From the NCBI GenBank assembly GCA_026874595.1, contig CM049319.1:1619501-1683500 (forward strand): a DNA stretch of 64,000 bases, in the 5' to 3' direction. The position numbers and the translations under genes were made by a program. Below, piece after piece: positions 25,901 to 37,900 of this stretch (position 1 is the first letter of the stretch; every line of letters starts with the position of its first letter). The notes beneath the pieces were generated by a model that saw only the letters and a list, made by a program, of their open reading frames with translations, was not told the DNA's origin and searched no databases. The DNA comes from Sipunculus nudus (Eukaryota > Annelida > Sipuncula > Golfingiida > Sipunculidae).

Positions 25901-28900
25901 ATACTGTGTGATCATGCTTGATACTATTTACGTTCAAACAATGCCATCACTTTGAGAGTACCACGAACAAAAACGAAAACAGTTGGTTGTAGTTCACTTC
26001 GATACGCAGCTCCTATATTGTGGAACAACCTACCAGTGCATCTGAGACTCGTGGATAATTATGAACGTTTTAAGTCCGATCTGAAGACATTCTATTTTAA
26101 AACTGTTTCTGAATTTAGATATATATAAATGCTATGCTATGTTTTACTGGTCATATATCATGTGCATATGTTTTAATATCATAGTCTGTTGTATAACTAG
26201 TGCAGTAGAGATCTGTTTATGATGATTAGCGCTATATAAAAAATAAACTATCTATCTAACTATCTAATGTATTTTTATATGAAGTCTTGTTTTTTGTGAT
26301 TTTTTTCCCTGGTTTTTTATGATTTGTATAACAATGGATGATTTTCTTCTCACTGTATGTAAAATGAGCCTCTTTATCCCCATGTTGGTGTTCTGATGTG
26401 ATGTCCCTAAATGATTTCACATAAAAGAGTTGGATGATATGCCTTTAGATGATATATATAGCAGTAATTCATTTGATATAGATGATATTCAATATATATT
26501 TTGGTATTATAATATTAGTTTAAACTGTTTACATGTTATTGTATCCCCAGACAAAGTCGGGGGATACTATGTTTTCATGAAGGTCCGGCCGCCGCAGCTG
26601 CATATTAAATTTGTTGGCGCGATAACTCAAAAAATATTTCACGGATCTTTACCAATCTTGGTATATGTAAAGATATGGGTGAGAGGACGACGCCTAATTA
26701 AAATGAGGTCATGACCTTTTCTAGGAGAGTGTCCTTGACCTTGAATAGATCTAATTTTGGAGAACATCACACAAATTCTTAAATATCTCAAGAAATCTTG
26801 CATGGATTGATCCCAAAATCAAGTTTATCGAAGATCATGGATAGGGTTGTCATGTTCCAGAAACTGTTGGCGCCACCTATTATTATTAACTTGTTTTCGT
26901 GCCTTTTAATACCCCCAAAATTTGCCACTTGACAGTACTGTGAGCATTATAAGTAAAAAATTAATGGACGGATTTCTTTTATATTATGCATTTACATAGA
27001 TATGGGTTATGGGATGATGTTAATTTAAATTGGGGTCATGACCTTTCCTATGAGAGTGGCCTTGACCTTGAATATTCCTATATTTGGTAAAATTCACACA
27101 AAATCTTTAATGTCTAAGTAACGGATACATGGAATGATCCAAAAATCAAATTGACCAAAGATCTTGGATAGCCTTGTCTTTTGCAGAAGACAGGTGGCGC
27201 CACCTCATGTCGTTTTCTTGTTAAAATGATGTTAACGCAATAACTTTGTAAGAATTTGAGGTACAGTCACTTAACCCACAGGTTTGATGCATCTTATCAA
27301 TGACTAGGTCAAGTTCGAACATGGTTGACTTTGATGCATTTTTTCAAGGTCACAGCAGCGATTATGCTAAGATGTTATTAGGACAATAACTCAAAAAGAA
27401 TTTGTGGTACAGTCACCAAACCTACAGTTAAGATGCATCTTATCAAGGGCTAGGCCACGTTCGAATATGGATGACCTTGATGCAATTTTTCAAGGTCACT
27501 GATGCGAAAACGCTGACAAACCCACAAGTTTGATGCATCTTATCACCGGTAGGTCAAATTTGAACATGGATGGCCTTGATACATTTTTTCAAGGTCACAG
27601 CAGCGATAATGTTAAAATGAAATTACAACAATAACTAAAAAAAAAAAATGTTTGTACAGTCACCAAACTTACAGGTTAGATGCATCTTATCAAGGGCTGG
27701 GGGAAGCGGGGGGGGGGGGGGGGGGGTTTAATTGTCTGAGGATACTATGGCACCTGTGGGTCCAAGAAATATCTAGTTTTTAAATGAAATTTGTATGCAG
27801 TCCTTAGTATGCAAACTGTTTTGTGGCACTTTATATCAATGTGGGAAAAGGAAACTACATTATAATACTAAATTCTATTATTATCAATCCTCTGTATTTC
27901 AGGTGTTTGTGTGCATAGTGTAGCATTCACACAGAGTTAACAGAGGGAATTTTGCTGTGAAGATATTTGGTCTTTGTCAGGGATGGAGCTAAGAAGCCTT
28001 CAGCCCCACAATCCTATGCCTTAACCAATAACTTGTATGATTAATTTTTTATTTCTCTTTATTTGCAGAAGGGAGACTTCCTGATAGAGAAAGCAGAGAT
28101 AGAAAAACGATCAGATGATGAACCATTCCCCATTTGGCGCATTGACTCTGCCAACCTGATCCAGAAGTTTGACCCATTTATTAAAGAGGGGAAGACTCTG
28201 CACAAAGCATCGGCCATGGTACGTCCTGATAGGATTGTGAATTGATATATGAAAAAAAGATATTATAATGTAGTATTTTGTAGTTTGTTGGTATTTATAA
28301 AGCTTCTTTAATGAGTTGCTGGACCGACTTAACAAAGTTTTGTTAGATCTAGCACTGCTATCAGATCATTACAGTTGTAATCCTAGCTAATATTCTGTTC
28401 TCCTTTAGTTGTAAAGTGTTAAAAAAATTTGCTCAATCAGACCGGAACGGAATTGTTTTTTGTATGATATAAGTTAAAGTGGCAGGATGCACAGAGAACA
28501 ACTGACAGCTGTGCCACCAGTGAGTGTCACCTGTACCATTGTTAAGGCAGGGCCTGTAGGGAGAGCCCACGGGAGCTGGAGCTAGACGTAGCCATGATCA
28601 CATAAGTAATCATCTGACCATGACGCTGTCAACAGTAGGCTAATTAAAGCTAAGGAAGTAATCACATTCACACCAGTATTCCTCACTTTGGTCAAGTTTC
28701 TTTGTAAGTGATTAGTGTTTCATGGGTCATTTCCCCATGAAAAAATATACCATGGCCCTAAGGGTGCCTAGATGCTACCACATATAGCGCCATCTACCAA
28801 CTAACAATGGTATTAAATGATGTCAATAAGAGATGTGGTCATGCATATTCTAGTTGGCATATCATTAGTTCTCTGGGGTTGCAAGCAATATAAGAGGTAT

Positions 28901-31900
28901 ATATGAAGTATTTTGAAATTAAAGCAATAAATAAGATCAAACTTTATGTTATCTAATTGAAAATTAAACCAGTACTGTTCATTTACTTAAAATTCCTTTA
29001 TTATTGCTCTACACTGGCTGATATTTTTGCGGTCTTCGGCCTTCCAAACGATGTTTCAGTGCAGCAGAAAAGAGTTGAGGAAATTATAACTCCATGTTTA
29101 ATACCATCTAGGTTTTAAGTTTAGATTTTATGATGAAAAAATGATGAAGGGAAGACTATAGTCTCTTGATAAAGATATTAAAGTGCAATATGGGTTAAAT
29201 AGGTTATCATAACCCCATATAGTCTCTTGTGAATATTAGATTTATATAATGCCTTGTTAATATGTTGCTGATGTTTTATCTTTGTCTTCTCTTTTGTCAG
29301 TATTCCAACTGGGCATTAAAGTTTAAGAACAAGTACATAACAACGAAGATCCACATCGTGGACTGTACGCGCAAGAAGGAGGTGGTGGAGCTCAGGTCCA
29401 GCTTACGTCCAGTCGGGAAGATCGATGAGGAGTAAGTGAAAATTATCATCATCCACAGGAGTTAGTCAGCATCAGTATCTACTATGTCATCTATTCAGTA
29501 TCAGCTTCTACAGTATTATTTAGTTGATATCAGTATCTATTTCAGTTACACAATTTTCTTAAATATCTTGATAAACTCTCTCTATATCTGATTTGCAGTG
29601 TTATCTAATAAATCTGTGCTTAAAATCCTGATAGTATTTTTGTCAAGCCATTTGTTTTCATGTTGATTCTTGCCTGAGCCAACAATATTCATATTTATTC
29701 TTGATAAAGGTATCAGTAACAATATAGGTAAAGCTGCATGGATGGATATATCAGTGTATTGCATTAATTTACATAATTTGGTCATGTGTTATTCATAACC
29801 GTTTGTTTTTGTAGATTGGAAGCCAAGCCAGTCATGCAGTCATTTAACATTTTGATACAAGCAATGCTGAGCCAGGCGCTGGACAGCAGGTTCCTGAAAA
29901 CAGCACGCGAGGCAGAAGGTAAGAATCATGCATTAGCCCACTCCTTCCTTAGGTCGTGAAGGAGTTATGCTGCTGAGGTGGTGCTATCAGATGGGCAGGT
30001 TGCACAGATTGCTGGTCTATCGGTCAGTTTCAAATATAATTATTAGCATATCAGAGTGATAAGCTTTCTGGCATTAGATTTGTCACAAGTTTAATGTGGG
30101 AAGTTTGGAGGTTTATCTCACCATGGCTCAGGAGATGACAGACTGTGTGATAGGCATGAATGTTTATACTGGGAGGAACCAGTGACTTACATGTATGTTT
30201 GAATCTGAGTACAAGATGGTAGAGGACCAGGCTGTCAGTTCTCTGAGAGGACTTCTGTATATTATAAAGTGGTGGTTACCTTCACTAAAGGTTCTTCAAA
30301 GGTATTACCACCTGTCATTATCCACCTTAACTGAAAAAATTAAACTAAATGCCTTAGAACTTGCTTGTAGGAAATTTATTTTCTTGTACATTATTCTCTG
30401 CAAAACAAATGCATCAGAACTGGTTATATACGTTCAGTTTGGTCATGTTAATCAAATCAATTATCATTAAAATTCCAAATATAGAGTCTGTGCATAGTGA
30501 GGCTTATTGAAGTATGTTTTGTATTTACAGAGCAGTATCTGTTGTTTTGTATTTACAGAGCAGTATCTGTTGTTTTGTATTCACAGAGCAGTATCTGTTG
30601 TTTTGTATTCACAGAGCAGTATCTGTTGTTTTGTATTTACAGAGCAGTATCTGTTGTTTTGTATTTACAGAGCAGTATCTGTTGTTTTGTATTTACAGAG
30701 CAGTATCTGTTGTTTTGTATTCACAGAGCAGTATCTGTTGTTTTGTATTCACAGAGCAGTATCTGTTGGATCCATTGAAGGAGTTTGAAAAAATAATAGA
30801 GGAAGGAAAAGAGAAAGCCATAGCCAACATCCAACTGGTTGCAGATTTCAAGGTAAGATTTATGTAGGGGTGGAGTGTGGTGCATTTATTAAGCCATGAT
30901 TATACAATTCCCCTGGCAATAAACATGCACCTTAGACCACACTTGTAATCATAATTTGATGCCTTGATGGACTGATTCTCTTCCCACAAACCTGTCCACA
31001 AGTCACAAAAATCTTATGATAACATGGTGGGTGCTGTTAGATATTAAACAGGGCCCAGTTTATTATACGCCTGTCTTATAGACCAGTCACATTTTGGTAT
31101 GGGCAGCAGCTGTCCATCCAATATCTGTTTGTTAACCTTTTGTGTAGCTACAATGATTCACCATGAATATGATGGATTTTTATGAAACTTACTAAGATAT
31201 TTACCAAAAAAAAATCTTGCCAGAGTTTATTCTTGAGAAAAACACACAGAGGTCATCAGACTTCTTTACAGTCTTGATGTGATAACGTGCAAGGAGTTAG
31301 ATTTGGAGAAAAAAAACTTACTAAGAGTATTTATTAATCAGGTATCTCATCAGACTTCAATTCTTGACAAACTCATCAAATGAGGTCAGAGGTCACAGTA
31401 TTAACAGTTATGATGGGTGCATTGTTACCGTCCTCTTGTTTTATTTTTTCATAAAATATTTAAATGGCAAGTGATTTGTTTCTAGCTAAAGATTCCACTG
31501 TCGCTTTTACATTTGTTACTTAAGCTCTGTATATTATGAGTTGGTCAGACTGCCCTGATGTTTGTGTAAACTTCACCCAGATGTTGTGTGGCAGACTTTC
31601 AATGTGAAGGTGCTTAATCAAATTTGAATTTGTTAAATCTTTAATTTGGTCTCATAGTTATGTAACCACTGTAATTTCTATATTATCACCAGCTCTGTGA
31701 GGTAGAGGCATTAACTTTTGCCATACATATAAGCTCTTCCTATGGCACAACATCTGTCCATCTTCTGCTGTTTGTCTTTTAGCAGCTTTTCTGAGCTATG
31801 GGTAGAAAGATCCGCATAAAATTTTCTACATGTATGTATGTTATGCAAACTCTGAAATCCAGAAGACTAGGTCATTAAATAAAGAAGTCACTGTCCTGCA

Positions 31901-34900
31901 GCAAAGAAATATTTGTTGACAGCTCAGTGCCCTGTTCATTAAAAAAATTTGTCACTAAAAATCTGGATTGTGATATAACAAGTTGCTTCAAAAACTATTA
32001 CCAGTTATTACCATTAGGCAATAGGATTTTTTGTGTGAAATTATCAAATATTTGCATATTTGGTTGTGCAGTTTTTTAAGGTGTGTATGTTTTATTTTTT
32101 AGATATAATAATATTTAGATGTTTTAATGATGGGATGTTTTAATGTTGGTATGTTTAATATATATCTGTTTTAATGGTTATAGATGTTTTAATATTTGTA
32201 TGTTTAAATAATGGTATGTTTTAATGTTTAGATGTTTTAATGTTGGTATGTTTAAATGTTGGTATGTTTTAATGTTTAGATGTTTTAATGTAAGTATGTT
32301 TTCCTGTTTACAGAAGAAGCTTGAGATGTACCCACACCTAACAGAATACGCACGCACACACACCACCATCATGTGTCGGGTGAGTTACTTTCACAGAGAG
32401 ATCGCTTATCTCTACAATATCAGTATATGGATTGAAATAAATTATCTCAAAAGAACATGAGTAAGAGTATTTAGAACTTATAATTTTCCATTTAATGTTA
32501 AATTAAACATTAAATGTTGCTTGTACAAGATAATATAGTGTATATAATTAAAAAACAAGTCTGTCCCTGCATATATTTTTTAGCTTTTTTATTTTGGACC
32601 TTTAGTCAAGAGATAAAGGGATTGACCATGATAGTCATACAACAACAACACATGCTATAAACAGTAGATACAAATTAATCATCTTGTACAAAGTATAACA
32701 GAACATTCACTCAGACACATGAATTTTGCATTTTGTGCATCTCATTACCTATGTTATACATGTTTTTCAGGTAACTATGAACCCAGTAGATTCAATTGAA
32801 AAGTTGATCAAGCTACATGGAAAGTCCTACGATCCATCCTCATTTCAGGAAACTGATGAAAACAAGCACATAGGGCTGGTAAGAAAATGAACGTTGTTGT
32901 TCCCTGATTGATATTAATTGACAAATTATTTTGAAGAAAATTTGTGATAGTCCAGGAGAACTGTTTGGGATAAGTTTCTCATTTTAAATTCAATACTTCA
33001 AACCTGTTTTAAACAGATATAATTAGAAAAAAAACTTAAGTATCTATTGATTTGATTAACTTAAATCTGGACTTATGATTTAAGGAGTAATATTAATTTG
33101 ATCTTGATCTCGGCAAAAATTTGTAAGTTCATTTCATAAGCAGTTACTGAATACTTAAGTGGTACTTACATTGTCAGAAAGTTTCAAATAATATCTGAAT
33201 TCAAAAATAATATTACTCATTGGTCTAGTTCGGTTGTTTAACACTTATCCACCAGAGGACAGCTTTGTCATAACAATGTTTATTTTAGATGTATTCATAC
33301 TAGTACATTCCTTTCTTTTGCTTTTTCTTTCTTTAGGAGTTCTTGGTCAGCAGGAAGGCAGCTCACTGCTCGAAAACCTACCATAACCTCCATCACTTCT
33401 TCTATCACTCATTCCTCAAAAGTAAAGATAAGGTAAGAAACATGTTAGATGGTGTTCAGACAGAGGCAGTGTAAATTGTGTACATCATCCCTTATCCATA
33501 ATGTTTCCCCTTTTGAAAAAGGTTGTTATATATAGGTAACATTGTCAGTGAAAACCCAAAGAAATGAATCTGCCTGTCATAAGAAGCTGAAGAGAACTAC
33601 AGTGAAACCTCATTGTGTTTAAGTCAAAGGGACCCTCAGAAAATTTCGACAAATCCAAGGTTCAACACAAGCGGGTTTTATTTGGTTATAATATAACTAG
33701 AGTTATCCGGAATATCAAGTCTGTACGTCAACATAAGCGGGGTATTCGACTTAAGCGAGTTGGACACAACGAGGTTCCACTGTATATTGTGGTATAATAT
33801 TTAATGGATAGTTCTTCTGTATTTGGATTTCAAGTGTTGTTATGCTATGCACAGGGTCAGGAATAATCCAATATTTTTACTTGTCAAGTGCAAATCTTTA
33901 TTGTTCTATCTCCATACTATCTGTCACAGCCAGATCACCTATTAATACAGCACTTTTACCTGTTGTTTATGTTCAAGTATATTGTCAATGTAGTACTATT
34001 TAAAATCACAAGGTGATAGCACAAGTAGAACCAGTAAGGTTGTGTACATTTCCCACAGATATCTGGTATTAATTGAGTCATTTTGTGCTTGCAGATGCAA
34101 ATATTGCAGAGAAAGGACCCAGACATTCAAGGAACAGAACTGGTGGAAATGGCGCTCAAAGATCGACTCTGGGTTCAAGAGGTTAGTAAGGTTCATGTGT
34201 AGAAAAGGATGCGAAGGCTTATTATTGGGGGAAGGGGGGGGGGGGGGGGGGGGGCATTCAACAAAACAACAATATGTAAGCATTTAATTTGATTTCATAC
34301 AGTGATACATTTCCTACTAGTCCTTAACTAAATTTATTAATAGGGCCATAACTACTGCACGCAGCAGACTTGGCTTTCAGTGATCTGCCTCAGTTCAGAC
34401 TATGTGTTGCCAGTTGCCTTCCTCTCGTCTTCAGCACATCTTCATCAAGTTTTCCTCAGTTATCCAACTTTCTTTTACCCCTTTGGGTTCCAGTCTAACG
34501 TCTGCCTGGTGATGTTACTTGGCAGTCAGTGGAGCGTGTGGCCAATCCAACCCCATTTTGATGTTTGGTTGGCTTTCTCCCACAGTTGTAATTGTATCCG
34601 CCAAAACGAAATTTTGCGTATACTCTGTTTTTGACCGGGTTCCGCCGCCGTCGCGTTCGTTTCCGGAGAACTCCTCTGAGACTACTGGACGGATTTTTCC
34701 GAAACTTACACAAATTATCGGGTCACATGTGAACTGTTGCCTAACCAAGTGACCTTGACCTCTGACCTTTCCTCTCTGCCCAGCGTCCGTTTGTGCGTCT
34801 GTTCCACACATAAACCCACATATCTCGAGAACCGTTTGACCGATCAGGAAAATTTTTTTACACAAATGTAGCCCGGGGATAGCTTTATAACATACACAAA

Positions 34901-37900
34901 AAAAGGTGGCGCCACCTGCAACCATGATTGCACAGTGTCCATCTGTTCATCTGCCTTGGGTTAAAATCACTCATATCTCTGCAGTGGTTTGACCAAATTA
35001 CCTGAAATTCGGCATGCATATACATCCCGCATAGCTTTCTTGATTTTATGACAGGTGGCGCCTACTACATTCACGTTCACGCTGCAGGCATTAATGCTTA
35101 TATCACTGGACTTGTTTGACCAATCAGGAAAAAAAATTTACACAAATTTAGCCCTACGATATCTTTATAACATACACAAAAAATGGTGGCGCCACCTTCA
35201 GCCATTTTTGCACAGCGTCCATCTGTTTGTCTGCTGTGGGATAAAATCACTCATATCTCTGCAGTGGTTTGACTTTTCCACATGAAATTTTACATGTGTA
35301 TACATCTTGGATACTTTGTCGTTCAAATAACAGGTGGCGCCACCTACAATCATGTTTATGTGGCAGAGATCCATTTTAATATGTAACATATGTAACTCTA
35401 TTTCCCCTTGCCACTCAATCCATGCCTCACTTCACCCGTCCTTCTCTGATTTTATCGGATACACGTAGTCGCTTGTCGACTACCCATATTCTAGTTTAGA
35501 GATATTGTCCTGCCATTAGATCTTGAGAATGAAGCGTAGACATCTGTTGGTAAAAATATGCAGACTGTTAGATATGGCCTTGTCCTACTTGTCCTTGTGA
35601 GGCTCACAATGGTACCATTAAATTTGACCATGGACTCTAGTAAGGCTATTAGGCTCAAGTCTCATGATGGTACCATTAACTTTGACCATGGACTCTAGTA
35701 AGGCTATTAGGCTCAAGTCTCACGATGGTACCATTAACTTTGACCATGGACTCTAGTAAGGCTATTAGGCTCAAGTCTTACGATGGTACCATTAACTTTG
35801 ACCATGGACTCTTGTGAGGCTATTAGGCTCAAGTCTTACGATGGTACCATTAACTTTGACCATGGACTCTTGTGAGGCTATTAGGCTCAAGTCTCATGAT
35901 GGTACCATTAACTTTGACCATGGACTCTAGTGAGGCTATTAGGCTCAAGTCTCACCATGGTACCATTAACTTTGACCATGGACTCTAGTGAGGCTATTAG
36001 GCTCAAGTCTTACGATGGTACCATTAACTTTGACCATGGACTCTAGTGAGGCTGTTAGGCTCAAGTCTTACGATGGTACCATTAACTTTGACCATGGACT
36101 CTAGTGAGGCTGTTAGGCTCAAGTCTCACGATGGTACCATTAACTTTGACCATGGACTCAAGTAAGGCTATTAGGCTCAAGTCTTACGATGGTACCATTA
36201 ACTTTGACCATGGACTCTAGTAAGGCTATTAGGCTCAAGTCTTAAGATGGTACCATTAACTTTGACCATGGACTCTAGTGAGGCTATTAGGCTCAAGTCT
36301 TAAGATGGTACCATTAACTTTGACCATGGACTCAAGTGAGGCTATTAGGCTCAAGTCTCATGATGGTACCATTAACTTTGACCATGGACTCTTGTGAGGC
36401 TATTAGGCTCAAGTCTGACGATGGTACCATTAACTTTGACCATGGACTCAAGTGAGGCTATTAGGCTCAAGTCTCACGATGGTACCATTAACTTTGACCA
36501 TGGACTCAAGTGAGGCTATTAGGCTCAAGTCTCATGATGGTACCATTAACTTTGACCATGGACTCTTGTGAGGCTATTAGGCTCAAGTCTCACGATGGTA
36601 CCATTAACTTTGACCATGGACTCTAGTAAGGCTATTAGGCTCAAGTCTCATGATGGTACCATTTACTTTGACCATGGACTCTAGTAAGGCTATTAGGCTC
36701 AAGTCTCATGATGGTACCATTAACTTTGACCATGGACTCTTGTGAGGCTATTAGGCTCAAGTCTTACGATGGTAGCATTAACTTCGACCATGGACTCTTG
36801 TGAGGCTATTAGGCTCAAGTCTTACGATGGTACCATTAACTTTGACCATGGACTCTTGTGAGGCTATTAGGCTCAAGTCTTACGATGGTACCATTAACTT
36901 TGACCATGGACTCTTGTGAGGCTATTAGGCTCAAGTCTCATGATGGTACCATTAACTTTGACCATGGACTCTAGTAAGGCTATTAGGCTCAAGTTTCACG
37001 ATGGTACCATTAACTTTGACCATGGACTCAAGTAAGGCTATTAGGCTCAAGTCTTACGATGGTACCATTAACTTTGACCATGGACTCTAGTGAGGCTATT
37101 AGGCTCAAGTCTCACGATGGTACCAATAACTTTGACCATGGACTCTAGTAAGGCTATTAGGCTCAAGTCTCACGATGGTACCATTAACTTGGACCATGGA
37201 CTCTGGTTTGCACATGCCCTTCTGTCAGCATGTCAAAGAGATTGATACTCGTTTTAATAAACAACATAGTTAATTATTTTTTGGTTAAAAATGTGTATTG
37301 GCTGGATCTGTCCTTGAGCTGGCTTTGTGAGTCAGTATAATAGTTATACTAAAATTCCAAGTTAATTGATTACAGTAAATTTAGTATCGTCATCATGAAA
37401 TTTAGATAATAATATTGTTTTGTAACAGTTTAACCTGTAAAGTAGTTTACTTTTTCATTTTAGTTACTTAGTCATTTTTACTTAGTCATTTTCCTATGAT
37501 TTAATCAGAAAGAAGTGGTTTTTTTTTTTTTAACATCATTCATACTTTGATGGGGTAAAGGTGCGTTTGATATATCAAAGAGGGAACACTATCCAGAATA
37601 TGATTAAATTTACATTTTAAGATGCTGTGCTGCTTTTATTACAGTTTACAAACAGAGAAATATATTATTCTTTATTTGTACCATATTATATAAAGAAAAA
37701 ATTGGTCAAAATTTTGAAGAAAGATACAATTATTGGAATTCAGTCATTAACTCTTTTAATTTAGTTTAGAAATGAATCATTGCATATATAGAACAACTGC
37801 CCTCTTTAATATATGGATTTATGAAGTGCTTCTCTGTCTTTTCAGCAACTGCGGAATTTTGACCGGCTGGTGAAAGATTCCGGTATGGAGTCTGTGACCA

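Noticed and set aside
30497..30788. Three overlapping 93-117 codon frames as small proteins
   Set aside because: All come from the 28-bp repeat, which is stop-free in three frames. Only the portion after 30755 is supported as exon.
34515..34925. 136-codon antisense frame
   Set aside because: It lies within the Helitron-like element and shows no recognisable protein features.
35641..37206. CRISPR-like array
   Set aside because: Contiguous 58-bp units without unique spacers in an animal intron; this is a satellite.
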